From NCBI RefSeq assembly GCF_000471905.2, contig NW_006495906.1, forward strand, positions 124,001 through 188,000: a stretch of DNA of 64,000 bases, given 5' to 3'. Below, piece by piece: positions 10,880 through 23,115 of the stretch (its first letter is position 1; the number at the start of each line of letters is the position of its first letter). The DNA comes from Amborella trichopoda (taxonomy: Eukaryota; Streptophyta; Magnoliopsida; Amborellales; Amborellaceae). The position numbers and the translations under genes were made by a program. The notes under the pieces are model-generated. The model was not told where the DNA came from. It did not search any database and worked only from the letters and a program-made list of their open reading frames with translations.

Positions 10880-12195
10880 ATTACATCATATATATAGAGT
10901 TTTTCTCAAAGATGGGTGGATTGGTCAAAATTAAACCTATTTGCTGAACATTAAGATTTAATTGAATTAAATAAAATAGGAAAATAGGGTGCAAAACGAC
11001 TGATTTTCCCCTTCCAACCAATTGTGGAAATTCAAGAATAGTCCCTGTTGCTGCCCTAGAACGTGCGTGATCTTTCATGGATGATTCGGGGTTTCTCTGT
11101 TATCAGTTTGTCCGAAAGATGATTGTTTTATTGTAGAGCTCGGTATGGCGATCAATTTGATACCAACTTTGAGCCATGGATCGTGTTTTTAAGCAACGAT
11201 CATATGACTTGAAATTTAGATGGATCTTGCAAACTTCGGATCGATAGTGTGCTCGTTCCTTGATGTTTTTTCGTGATTTCTTCACTGAATCACACCGAGC
11301 ATGCCGTCACAATTACGTGGCAACAATGTAGCTCGATTTCCTACCTGGACGAAGACTTCGCATCTTTTGAGTTTTGATCAGAATCTAGAATTCCAGCACC
11401 GGCATTTGCAGTCACTTCATTGACTTTGTGTGCGAAATTTAACCTTTTATAATGTGCATGGTTTGGACCAATGATAGCCATGGACCTTATGCCTATAATG
11501 TAAGTGGTTTTACTTCGATCGGGCTTGCGAGCACTGTGATTTGGCCGCTCGAACGAGGCGTGTTGCTGTTGATTTTCCTGCAACTTTCTTTACGGATCGA
11601 CAACTTCTCTCTAGCTTTTCTTTGTGCTCGGGTATCGTCACGGAGCGTGCCACATATCTAAGCGCTCATTTAGGCAAAACGAACACACTCACAAAATTTT
11701 AGCTTGATCAACCCTCTGATGAGTGAGATATTAGTCACTGTTTGTGACTGCCCCTTTAATGGGTCTTAGTTGCAGGGTGGCCGCACGGGAATAGTGTGCA
11801 GCTCCTCCTGTTTCAGTCTTTTACCTATAATGTTTCCTTGGAGTGTTAGTTTAAGTTGAAATTTGACCCTCGGGGGCTTGCAACTGTGTCGGATCTAATG
11901 GTTATGGTCCCACAGCTGTTAGACACACCAAAAGTAGGGTTCCAGTTATAGAGGTCTGTTTCAGGGTGCTAGTTGCTGATTCTACTGAAACTTTTTCTCA
12001 GTTTGCACTATCTTGAACAAGTCGGATTGTTACAAAATTTGGTAGGATATGTTTTTGAGTCCTTGTGAAGAACTTGGCCACTTCTGGGGCCATTCTGAGA
12101 CTGTTGAAACTTTCACTATTTGTTAAGCTTTATTGACCAGCTTCTCTTTTTATTCCATATTGGGGACCCATGGTCATGAAAAATGTCTTCAAACA
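10880..12195 (-). repeat. Conserved LTR core, 5' half of the family LTR
   Basis: The same sequence appears at 40,277-41,640 (T3 3' LTR, plus strand) and 53,090-54,210 (T5 3' LTR fragment, minus), and more diverged at 61,540-62,745 (T5 5' LTR, minus). Part of it (40,277-40,740 equivalent) is also in the T3 5' LTR. Shared words include TTGATACCAACTT and GTCACGAACCATG-like blocks. It is the best family marker in the window. Being at the 5' side of the LTR, it would be the U3 promoter region, but I could not place a convincing TATA box. Confidence 0.8.
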
Positions 12196-12823
12196 GCATG
12201 CCCTGTCAAATGTTGTGCTTCAAAAGATGCGAGAAGGACAACATTAGGAAAATTTCCTCTGGCTTTACTTCTTTTTTCTTCCTAGCCACTGGACCACGTG
12301 AACGACGAGGAGATTCACATAATGTTGTAAATAGGATGCTCAGACGTTTGGATGCAATGTATAGGTCCATCCGTGGAGACTTTAGGGGGAGAAGAGACTT
12401 TTAAGGGATCTGTCGAAGTCCTCACCCTCAAGGGACAATTTGAGATTCTGACTGTTGAGGCTTTTGTGTGGACTTCGTTGGCTAGAATAGGGCCTATTTA
12501 GCGGTCAAGTACTATGAGCCTTTTGCTGCTACACTAGGTTTGCTTTGGGCAGACAAGGCACCTCTGTGGGCCCTCACCCTGTGGGGTCCAGTCGGGGGCT
12601 TTTTGTTGGCCTGTCCTGAAGGTTTGGGCCGATCAACTAGGGAGGGATTTTGGCAAGAAAACCTCATGGCGAGGCATCACCTTGACGTCTCTGGCATGTT
12701 CTCCCCTGGCTTTGTCAGTTTCTCGCCTTCGTGAGCATATTTAGCATTTTGAGGGATTTATCGCTCATCGCTCGCACCCTCAAGGACTCGTTTTTTTTTT
12801 ATGTTGAAGTGTGGGAGATCTTA
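12196..12823 (-). mobile_element. T2: 3' internal end next to the shared LTR
   Basis: Its reverse complement matches T3 39,960-40,276, including the last bases before the LTR (GCACAACATTTGACRGGGCA). That stretch is purine-biased and in the place of a polypurine tract. On the plus strand a short frame (12,183-12,404) contains RRLDAMYRSIRG; T3 has a similar frame on its antisense strand (LDAMYRSIRGDSKG). The stretch ends at the G1 target-site duplication. Confidence 0.75.
12819..12823. other. G1 target-site duplication, left copy
   Basis: TCTTA directly before the G1 LTR; the same five bases follow the other LTR at 23,240-23,244. Five bases is the usual duplication length for this order of elements. 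Confidence 0.92.
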
Positions 12824-13779
12824 TGTCATGACCCCACCCCTTGACCCCTATCATCCTAAACAGGAGGGCGACAAAGTACAGGATCACGACTGAAGGTCAC
12901 ATACATCACTCTGGTGGGAGTGGCATCAACGTGTGTCACAATTGTCGATTCAAAGCAACCACAAGAAAGAGCACAAACTCCCATAAGAAACAACAACATA
13001 AGCTGAATAAATTAAAACCATTCGTATCCATATGCATTCTCCAAAAGTCATGACTATTATATCTAGAATATTACGATTCATCTAAGGCACCAAAGCCTAA
13101 AAGCAGAAATACAAAGCTTCACAAACAACACAATATGGCCGACGGCCAGCTGACATCTTCAAAAACAAGGAGATCATCTAGTCTAGAGCGGGCCTTCAGT
13201 CCACTAAACACGATCACCACCTGCTTGTCTTCGACTTGCAACTGCTAATCTACAGGGTGGAAGCAAGGGAATGAGCTAAAAATTCTAGTAAATAGATCAC
13301 AATATCCTGCTTTGCGACCCACGAATATTATCGCACATCACAAATCAAGGTTCTAAGTCATGCTCATAAAACAAGAGTCATGCATCACAATTATGTCACA
13401 ATTATAGGATGATACGTTTCATAGTAGAGCAGGCACAATATAAGATGTCAGATATCATATACACTAGCAATCTACCAGGTTTCAAGAGATTCACACAAAC
13501 AAGAGAGCATAACCAAATAAAAAAACACAACCCACTCTCTAGCCTTATTCATCAGGCCAAACACATACCTTTGATCAGTCACATAACTCAGGTAATCATA
13601 TATTTCAAGCCATTCTCAAATCTCAAGTAATCGCATAACAGTCACAGTATTGCAATATCCAACTATCAAAGGGTGACCCATTGTGTAGTGCCCGTATAGA
13701 CCTGGGGGCAGTTCCCTAATATTCACATTCACATCCTAACTCCCGCCCTAACATGGGGAGTTAGGGAAAGATCTTAGCT

Positions 13780-14370
13780 GTCAGCACATAACACATTAGA
13801 AGCATGATACCATCATTCACATAGTCGGTACCCATTCACATAAAACATAAGGAGCACAGTACCATCATTCACATAGTAGGTATCCATTCACATAACACAT
13901 AAGCATCACAGTACCATCATTTACCCAGTAGGTACCCATTCACATAATACATAAGCTACATGGTACTATCATTCACACAGTAGGTACCCATTCACATAAC
14001 ACATAAGCAGCACGGTACCATCATTAACACAATATATACCCATTGACATAACACATAAGCAGCACGATACCATCATTCACAGAGTAGGTACCTATTCACA
14101 TAACATATAAGCACCATGGTACCATCATTCACATAGTAGGTACCCATTCACATAACACATAAGCTTCACGGTACCATCATTCACAGAATAGATACTCAGC
14201 ACATAACACATAAGCAACACGATACCGTCATTCACACAGTAGGTACCCATTCACATAACATATAAGTTGCACGGTACATCATTCACATAGTAGGTACCCA
14301 TTCACATAACCTATAAGCAGCATGGTACCATCATTCATACGGTAGGTACCCATTCACATATCACATAACA
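13780..14370. repeat. 52-bp minisatellite in G1 3' LTR
   Basis: About eleven units with a clean 52-bp period (for example GGTACCC at 13,931 and 13,983). The unit joins CATTCACATAACACATAAGC, a GGTACCATCATTCAC block and GTAGGTACC. It is followed at 14,370-14,560 by a 33-bp repeat with CACTGAGCATGTATCAAAAT. Confidence 0.93.
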
Positions 14371-16099
14371 CTTGTCACAAACACACATATCACTGAGCAT
14401 GTATCAAAATCATGCACACATATCACTGAGCATGTGTCAAATTCCTACACATACATCACTGAGCATGTCTCAAATTCATGTACACACATCACTGAGCATG
14501 TATCAAAATCATGCACACATATCACTGAGCATGTCTCAAAATCAAGCATTCATATCACAATAGGGCATTCATCATAATCATGCTTGCATATCATAGTAGA
14601 GCATAACTCATTTTCATGCATTCATATCATAATGGGCATGTCATGCACTCATTTCTTAATAGCAACACTTTCCACGTTATATAAAACATCATCCATTCAT
14701 ACATGGACTCATGCGACCAGGCCCATTAACTCAAAAAACATCACCATACAATTTTCAAGTTTTTCAAAGTGAGCACAGTCCCCTTCTAAAGGCGTATTGG
14801 GAGATTCAAGATCTATTTGGACCTGAGATCATTTTTATGACAAACTTGGCTCATAAAAACGCAACTTTCTTGATGGGGGTATCCCAAAACTTGGCTTAAA
14901 GCACATCAAACTGGTTGGTGTTCTTTGGATAAAGTTCTTGTCTTTGCAGCAGAAAATACAGTATGACATACTCACAGAGATTAGGAATAACATCATTGAA
15001 TTTAACATGCTTCCAAAACTATTTTTAAAATGGACTCATAAATATTTCATTTAAAAGTGGTTTGAGCTCATTCTGATATATTTTCGCTAGTTAACAGTTC
15101 CACACAAATCACCTAACCATTTTGGAAAACTCTTGCCTTTGTTGCAGAAAACATAGGGTGACAATCTACATATAAAAACGGATATAAAATTCAAAGTACA
15201 TGGAGTTTCATCTCAATTCCAAACAAATTTTAAATTAAACTCATAAATATTTCATTCAGAAGTAGTTTGAGATCATTCTAATAAATTTTGGTCAGTGAAA
15301 AACCCCACACAAAAATATGTAAAATCCATGGAATTTCATTTCACAGTGTTGACATGCTTCAGAAAATAACTAACAACATCCAAACTAAAATAGATATTAA
15401 AACAAGGTATTTTCCATCTTAAAGTAGATTCACAGATCTTTCTCACAAAATTTCATAACCATCATAGATATTTTTAGTACTCTACCTATCACATGAATAA
15501 GAGTCACAGTTCTATAAAATAAAGAGCACATTCCAACCATATCTCAATGTCATACATTCACACACATATTTACCAGCACATTCATATTCATGCTTGGACT
15601 TCACACTTTGAAGATATAAATAACATGCATCAATCAAAATTAGGAAAACATGGAAGCTAGATCTACGTACCTACTGTAAATGAAATTCCAAAGTCCTCCT
15701 CCAACTTCACCTTGACTGCCCAGCTCCAATGGCTAAGGTCCAAGCTTAAGGGACAAGATTTGGAGAGGTCAAATGCCAAAGGGAGGAGAGGTGAAAGTGT
15801 GGGATGGCTAAAAACCCCATTTCATGTGTGGTGGGGTGTAAAATAATCAAATATGTTGGCAGATTACTAAAGACAAGTGGTGGTAGAAAGTGACAAGTGA
15901 CATCACACAAATAATACGTGGTATGCAAGAGGAGAGAGAGAAGAGTAAGCATGGGAGACAAGCATCATTGTGGGTGCAAGCCTTTACCACTTGGCACACA
16001 AGCATGGATGGAGAAAACATGAGAGAGAAGAAACTCCCTAGACTACTTTACACCACCCACGCACAACGACGCGTTCATCAACGAGCTCGATGATACTCC

Positions 16100-16495
16100 C
16101 TTATGCTCGCCGCGATAGTCCTTCGTCATCACGCTCGACGTTAGGCCCGGTGGCATTACTCCAATCGGCACTACACGCGTGGCGATGCTCCTGACAGTGA
16201 TACACTCATGGCGATGCTCCAAAAAGCGATACACTCGTGCCGATCCTCCAGACGATGATACACTTGCGACGATGCTCCAGATGGCGCTACACTCGCTGCG
16301 ATTCTCTAGACGGCGATACACTCGCAGCGATGCTCCAGAGGGTGCCACACTTGCGGCGATGCTCCAAATGGTGCTACACTCGCGGCGATGCTTTAAACGT
16401 CTGTACACTCGCGGCCATGCTCCAGAAGGCGATACACTCATGGTGATGCTCTAGACGACGATACACTTGCGGCGATGCTCCAGACGTGCGTTGAT
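16100..16495. repeat. 29-bp GCGAT minisatellite in G1 3' LTR
   Basis: Period 29 (GATGCTCC-type words at 16,271, 16,300, 16,329, 16,358). Each unit carries two GCGAT cores: GGCGATACACTCG and GCGATGCTCCAGA. The six-frame translations here are products of the repeat. Confidence 0.92.
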
Positions 16496-16598
16496 AACCT
16501 TATGCACATGACGTTAGCCTTCTCCCTTAGCGCCGGGCGTGATATTGCTTCTCTCTACTGTAGTGAGTGTCCTAGTCCAGAAAATTGGGGTCCTTACA

Positions 16599-16640
16599 TC
16601 TTCCCCCCCTTAAAAAGGATTTTGTCCCCAAAATCATACT
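16599..16640 (-). other. G1 polypurine tract and relic of the pol 3' end
   Basis: On the minus strand, GGGGACAAAATCC, then TTTTTAAGGGGGGGAAGA, runs straight into the LTR start TGTAAGG. This is close to the usual end of Tekay/Del chromovirus pol genes, where the last codons run into a G-rich polypurine tract. So the interior kept its original 3' terminus although pol is gone. Confidence 0.85.
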
Positions 16641-16879
16641 TATGAACCAACAGTCAGGGGAGGGCACCCACACATCCACTACTGTTTTCCAACATCACAT
16701 AGTCTGTACTTCATATTTCATACAGTGTTATACACTAACCATTTAAATACCTTAGCAATTCAAACATTCCATCAATCCATTTAACCATCGCTAACAATTT
16801 GACACACTCATAAACATCGATCAAGCCATTCAACTCTGAGCAATCTCATCAGTTCTGCCACTACCAACTGACGATCAGT
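16641..16879. other. G1 interior without a gene
   Basis: AT-rich single-copy sequence between the tract and the tandem array. No coding signal is seen. Confidence 0.5.
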
Positions 16880-18010
16880 ATCGGTCTCTAATAAGGTCCG
16901 ACAATACTCACAAAGTGGCACCTTACCAATATCAATCGTGCGATGCACTTAAGGCTCGCACCACAGAAACATAGAGTCACAACACTAGACCTTGCAATAC
17001 ACTCAAAGCAGGCACCTTACTACAATCAATCATAATGTCAGGTCCTACTAGAAGCTCAGAGCAAGCTTTCCATCAGTATAATTCACAATAGTCAGGTCCT
17101 ACAATACACTCAAAGTGGGCACCCTATCAGTATCAATCATAATAGTCGGGTTCTACAATACGCTCAAAAGGAGGGACCCTATGAGCTCGGTCATGGTCAT
17201 GTAATACGCTCAAAGCATGCACCACAGAATCACAAAGCCGGGCCCTACAATAATCTCAAAGTAGACACCACGGTACAATCACAATATTAGGTCCTGCAAT
17301 ACGCTCAAAGCAGGCATCCTACAAACATCAGTCGTGGTCATGCGATACGCTCAAAGCATGCACCACGCAATCACATAGCCGAGCCCTACAATACGCTCAA
17401 AGTAGGCGCCACGATACAATCAATCACATAGTCAAGCCTTACAATACAGTCGAAGTAGGCACCAAACAAATCACAAAGCTAGGCCCTACAATACGCTCAA
17501 AGCAGTCACCTCGCTATTAACAATCACATAGTCAGGCCCTACAATACGCTCAAAGTAGGCACCTAGCAAATCACATTATCAGGTCCTGAAATACGTTCAA
17601 AGCAGGCACCCTACAAATCACAAGGTCAGGCCCTACATTACGCTCAAAATAAGCACCTAACAAATCACAAAGTCAGGCCCCACAATATGCTCAAAGCTGG
17701 CACGTAACTATCACAAGGTTAGGCCTTACAATACACTCAAAGTAGGCACGTAACAAATCACAAAGTCAGGCCCTGCAATACTCTCAAAGGAGGAACCTAA
17801 CTATCACAAGGTCAGGCCCTACAATACACTCAAAGTAGGCACCTAACAGATCACAAAGTCGGGCCATGCAATATGCTCAAAGCAGGCACCTAACTATCAC
17901 AAGGTCAGGCCCTACAATACGCTCAAAGTAGGCACTCAACAAATCACAAAGTCGACTCTGCAATACGCTCAAAGCCGCCACCTAATTATGACAATCACAA
18001 TATCAACTAA
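16880..18010. repeat. Tandem array replacing pol in G1, dimeric higher-order at its left end
   Basis: Units are built on CCTACAATACGCTCAAAG followed by TAGGCACC or CAGGCACC. From 17,625 to 17,998 the starts are 17,625, 17,672, 17,718, 17,765, 17,811, 17,858, 17,904 and 17,951, so lengths alternate 47 and 46. The two subtypes alternate strictly (CTAACAAATCACAAA versus CTAACTATCACAAG), a 93-bp dimer. From 16,880 to 17,620 the units are longer and more diverged. Confidence 0.9.
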
Positions 18011-18369
18011 GGTCATGCAGTATGCTCAAGAAACTTCATAGAACTTACTATAATCATACCATGTTTCACACATCACATTTTTCTCATTGCAAGGTTGACC
18101 ACAGGGGTCGCAGCATAGACACTTATCACTTCAATCATAGGGAACGTATTAGCTCTCACTAAATGGGGGAAGACACACCCCTCAAGCAAAGTTCGACATA
18201 GTTATCTGACAAAAGGATCTCTAAGGATCCCTCAAATATGTTGCACACAATTAAGCACAATTATGCAGTAAAGGTCCAAATTTCATTAGATATGCCAAAA
18301 TATGGTATTACAATAGCAGTGAGAGGGAACAAGGTCCAACAAAACTTTAGATTGTACATTCCAATAAAA
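18011..18369. other. G1 interior between gag and the tandem array
   Basis: Single-copy sequence after the gag frame on the minus strand, where protease would begin in an intact element. No protease motif is seen. Confidence 0.55.
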
Positions 18370-19376
18370 ACACACTCCTAGTTCCCCGAAGTCGAGGCCT
18401 TAGCTCTCTCCCCTTCAAGTGCAAAGACTCGACCCTGAGCTTTGGGTTTGGGTTCATCCTTCAACATCGGGTAGTCTCTAATCAGGTGGCCCAACTTGCC
18501 ACAGTTGTAATATGTCCTGGTCTTCAGCCAACACTTAGAAGCCATATGGCCCTACTTCTTGTAAGAGGTGCAATACACGAGCTGGCTCTGCTTGACGTTG
18601 CCCTGGGAGTTATGTTGGTCCTTGCCATTCCTCCGACTTTCTTTTCCTCGTGGACCCTTAGAGGGTGGAGGCCCTGTCCTTCACTTCTCTCTCCTCAAGC
18701 GATAGTCATCAAAATCTTTTTCCACCTTCCTATCCAGATCCACCAATCCAGAGAAGGCCTTAAGAATGGCCGACAAAACTCTCCCTCTGATATCAGGCTG
18801 TAGCCCTCTCTCAAATGTACTTGTCTTTCTTGCCTCTGTGCTGATGATATGCGATGCATATCGGGATAACTTTGAAAATTTGGCCACATACTGATCAACG
18901 GTTAGATTCCCTTACTGTAATTCTATGAATTCAACCTCCTTCTTTTTCTTTAATGATTCAGGGAAATATTTTTCATTGAAGGCCTCTAAAAATCATTCCC
19001 AAGTAGGTACTATCTCATCCTCTTCCATGGCCTGCTGAACTGAACACCACCAATGTTCGACATCCCCTTCTAGCATGAAGGTACCCAGCCTTAACTTCTG
19101 CTCTTCTGAGCATTGTAAGACTTTGAAGATTTTCTTAACTTGCATCAGCCACCTTTCAGCTTTCTCCACTCCTCCATGTCTCGTAAATGTTGGTGGCCCT
19201 AACTTTTTAAACTTCTCTATTGGACCACTATCATTATGTTCTAGGCCAGGGGCAGCCGGGGTCGGCATATGGTCCTTCATTATTTGATTCATGACCATTA
19301 AGGTCTTGATGAATTCCCCAACCATCTCGGTGTTCCCATTACTAGGACTTGCCTCGTTGGTACAAGTTCTTGTCAT
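18370..19376 (-). pseudogene. G1 gag (chromovirus, Tekay/Del-like), broken by stops
   Basis: The frame opens with ATG at 19,376, 97 bases after the PBS, and stays in one frame for about 330 codons with four stops. The capsid domain has KKLGPPTFTR-like and CSEEQKLRLGTFMLEGD motifs ending in EHWW, then QYVAKFSKLSRYA. Two zinc knuckles follow: CTSYKK-stop-GHMASKC and YNCGKLGHLIRDYP. In each a Cys has become Tyr and one Gln codon has become a stop, all single G/C-to-A/T changes. The frame ends just where protease would start. Gag packages RNA; here the protein could not be made intact. Confidence 0.9.
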
Positions 19377-19472
19377 CTTAACCTACGACAGGAACACTCA
19401 ATCACTAAACCAAACAAGATCGATTCAAAGGACACTTTTAAGGCTCTTTAGGACAAGAATACTATCTTGGCT

Positions 19473-19484
19473 GCTCTGAAGCCA
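19473..19484 (-). other. G1 primer-binding site, initiator-Met tRNA type
   Basis: TGGCTTCAGAGC on the minus strand, four bases after the LTR end, matches 10 of 12 bases of the common plant PBS TGGTATCAGAGC. Confidence 0.85.
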
Positions 19485-20479
19485 TAACTGTCACGACCCC
19501 ACCCCCTGACCCCTACCGTCCTAAACCAGAGGGTGACAAAGTATGGGATCATGACCAGAGGACGCGTACGTCACTCACGTGGGAGTGAAATCAACACGTG
19601 TCATAATTGTGGAATCAAAGCAACCACGAGAAAAAGCACAAAGTCCCACAAGAAACAACAACATATGCTGGATAAATTAAAACCATTCATATCCATATGA
19701 ATTCTCCAAAAGTTATAACTACAACATCCAGAATATTACAATTCATCCAAGGCGCCAAAGCCTAATAACAGAAATACAAAGCTTCACAAACAACACAGTA
19801 CTACCGATGGCCAGTGACACTTACAAAAATAAGGAGATCTTTTGGTCTAGCGTTGGCCTCCAGCCCACCAAACACGATCACCGCTCGCTTGTCTTTGACA
19901 TGCAGCTGCTAATCTACAAGGATGGAAGAAAAGGAATGAGCTAAAAAGCTCAGTAAGTAGATCACAATATCATGCTTCCTTGCCTATGAATATTATCACA
20001 CATCACAAATCAAGGTTTTAAGCCACGCTCATAAAAGAGAGTCATGCATCACAATTAGGTCACAATTATAGGATGATGCTTTTCATAGTAGAGTCGGTAA
20101 AATATAAGATGTTAGATATCTTATACATTAGCAATCTATCAGGTTTCAGCAGATTCACACAAACAAGAAAGCATAACAAAATAAACAGACAACCCACTCT
20201 TCAGCCCTACTCATCAAGTCAAACACATACCTCTGATCGGTCACATAACTCAGGTGATCATATATCTCAGGTCAATCTCACAACTCAAGTAATCTCATAA
20301 CAGTCACAGTATCACAATATCCAACTACCAAATGGTGACCCATTTCGTTGTGCCCTTATAGACCTAAGGGGGGGTGGGCGCGACGACCCAAATATTCACA
20401 TTCAAATCCTGACTCACATTCAAATCCTGACTCCTGCCCTAACATGGAGGGTTAGAGAAAGATCTTAACTGCCACCACA

Positions 20480-21060
20480 TAACACATAAGTAGCACGGTA
20501 TCATCATTTACCCAGTAGGTACCTATTCACATAACCCATAAGCAGCACAGTACCATCATTCACACAGTAGGTACCCATTCACATAACACATAAGCAGTAT
20601 GGTACCATCATTCACATAGTAGGTACCCATTCACATAACACATAAGCTGCACGGTACCATCATTAAGATAGTAGGTACCCATTCACATAACACATAAGTT
20701 GCATGGTACCATCATTCACACAGTAGGTACCCATTCACAAAATACATAAGCAGCACAGTACCATCATTCACATAGTAGGTACCCATTCACATAACACATT
20801 AGCAGCATGGTACCATCATTCACACAGTAGGTACCTACTCACATAACACATAAGCTGCACTATACCATCATTCAGACAGTAGGTACCCATTCACATAACA
20901 CATAAGCAACACAACACCATTATTCACAACGTAGGTACTCATTCACATAACACATAAACTGCATGGTATCATTATTCACACAGTAGGTGCCCATTCACAT
21001 AACACATAAGCAGTACGGTACCATCATTCACATAGTAGGTACCCATTCATATATCACATG
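20480..21060. repeat. 52-bp minisatellite in G1 5' LTR
   Basis: The same 52-bp unit as at 13,780-14,370, about eleven copies. Confidence 0.92.
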
Positions 21061-22679
21061 GCACTTGCCTCATAGCACTTGTCGGAAGCACACATTACTG
21101 AGCATGTATCAAAATCAGGCACACATATCACTAGGCACGTCTCAAGATCATACACACACATCACTGAGCATGTATCAAATTCATGTACACATCAATGAGC
21201 TTGTATAAAAATCATGCACACTTTCTTATTAACAACACTTTGCAGGTCATATAAAACATCAGCCATTTGTACATGGAATCATATCACCAGGCCCATTAAC
21301 CCAAATTACATCATCATACAATTTTCAGGTTTTTCACAGTGAGCACAGTCCACTTCTAAAGGCATATTGGGAGATTCAAGATCTATCTGGACCTGAGATC
21401 AATTTTATGACAAACTTGGCTTATAAAAACACAACTTTCGTGATGGAGATAATATCAAAATTTTGCTTAAAGCCCAGCAAACTGGTTGGTGTTCTTTGGA
21501 AAAGTTCTTGTATTTACAGTAGAAAACACAGTGTGACATACTCACAGAGATTGGGCATAACTTTTAAAATATATCGAATTTTAACATGCTTCCAGAACTA
21601 TTTTTAAAATAGACTCATAGATATTTCATTTAGAAGTGGTTTGAGCTCCTTCTGATATATTTTCGATAGTTAACAGTCCCTCAAAAGCACATAACCGTTT
21701 TGGAAAACTCTAGTCTTTGCAGCAGAAAACACAGGGCGACATCTCCATATAAAAACGGGTATAATATTCAAAATACAGGGAATTTCATCTCAATTTCAAA
21801 GCAAATTTTAAATTAGAGTCCTAAATTTTTAATTTAGAAAATACTTTGAGGTCATTTTGATATATTTTGGTCAGTGAAAACCCCACAAAAAAATACATAA
21901 AATCCCTTAAATTTCATTTCACAGTGTTGACATAATTCAAAAAATGACCAATAACATCCAAACTGAAATAGCCATTGAAACAAGGTCTTTTCCATCTTAA
22001 AATAGATTCAAAGGGATACTTTCCCACCAAATTGCATAACCATCATAGATATTTTCAATACTCTACCTATGACATGAATAAGAGTCACAGTTCTGTAAAA
22101 TACAGAGCACATTCCAACCATATCTCAATGTCATACATTCACACACATAGTTACCATCACATTCATATTCATGCTTGGACTTCACACTTTGATGATATAA
22201 ATAGCATGCAGCAAATAAAAGTAGGAAAACATGGAAGCTAGATCTACTTACCTATTGCAAATGAAATTCCATAGTCCTCCTCCTACTACACATTGACTGT
22301 CCAGCTCCAGTGGCTAAGGTCCAAGTTGAAGGGACAAGGCTTGGAGAGGTCAAATGACAAAGGGAGGAGAGGTGAATGTTTATGAGGGCTAAAAACCCCA
22401 TTTCATGTGTGATGGGGAATAAAATAGTGAAATTTGGTGGCAGCTTGCTAAGGACAAGTGGTGGTAGCAAGTGACAAGTGGCATCACACAAATAAAAAGT
22501 GGTATGCAAGAGGAGAGAGAGAAGGGCAAGCATTTGAGACAAGCATCATTGTGGGTACAGCAAGCCTTTGCCACTTGGCACACAAGCATGGAAGGATAAA
22601 AACATGAGAAAGAAGAAACTCCCTAGACTACTATACACCACCCACGCACAGCCATGCGTTCTTCAACCCGCGCCTTCAA

Positions 22680-23115
22680 CGAGCGCGGCGATACTCCCTT
22701 TTGTGCGAGGCTATATTCCTTCATCTTCATGCTCGGTGTTAGCTCAGGCGGTGTTACTCCAATTTGCGTTACACTCGCGGTGATTCTCCAGATGGTGATA
22801 CACTCACTGCAACAGTCCAGACGGTGATACACTCGCGGCGATGCTTCAACCGGTGATATACTTGCGGTGATGCTTTAGACGACGCTACATTAGTGACGTT
22901 GCTCTAGATGGCGATACACTCACGGCAATGCTCCAAATGGCGGTACATTCCCTACGATGCACCAGATGGCGATACACTTGAGGCGATGCTCCAGACGGCG
23001 CTACGCTCGCAGCGATGCTCCAAAGGGTGATACACTCACGGTGATGCTCCAGATGGTGATAGACTCATGGCGATGCTCCAAACGGCTATACGCTCGGGGT
23101 GATGCTCTTGACAGA
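22680..23115. repeat. 29-bp GCGAT minisatellite in G1 5' LTR
   Basis: The same 29-bp unit as at 16,100-16,495, with more point differences. Confidence 0.9.

Larger units (their letters stand above)
7979..12195 (-). repeat. LTR shared by T1 (as 5' LTR) and T2 (as 3' LTR)
   Basis: On the minus strand it begins TGTTTGAAGACATTTTTC at 12,195 and ends CTAACCA at 7,979, about 4.2 kb. Its outer parts match both LTRs of T3 (27,987-29,579 and 40,277-43,355). Downstream it is followed by a PBS and gag (T1). Upstream it is preceded not by host DNA but by sequence matching the 3' internal end of T3 (T2). Inside are, from the 5' end: a conserved core (12,195-10,880), a minisatellite, GA/TC-rich DNA, a second minisatellite and a conserved 3' part. 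Confidence 0.85.
12824..16598 (-). repeat. G1 3' LTR
   Basis: 3,775 bp. Read on the minus strand it begins TGTAAGGACCCCAATTTTC at 16,598 and ends GGGGTCATGACA at 12,824, with the TG...CA ends expected. It is colinear with the other LTR: a 52-bp array, a 33-bp array (five clear units plus decayed ones) and a 29-bp array. The stretch 14,560-16,090 is unique LTR sequence with no gene. Confidence 0.93.

Noticed and set aside
16179..16454. Basic Arg/Ser-rich frames in the 29-bp array (also 22,957-23,175)
   Set aside because: The frames follow the repeat unit and occur on both strands; no start or conservation.
13780..18010. CRISPR-like evenly spaced repeats (52-bp and 46/47-bp periods)
   Set aside because: The repeats are contiguous tandem units without unique spacers, inside an LTR retrotransposon of a plant; there are no cas genes.
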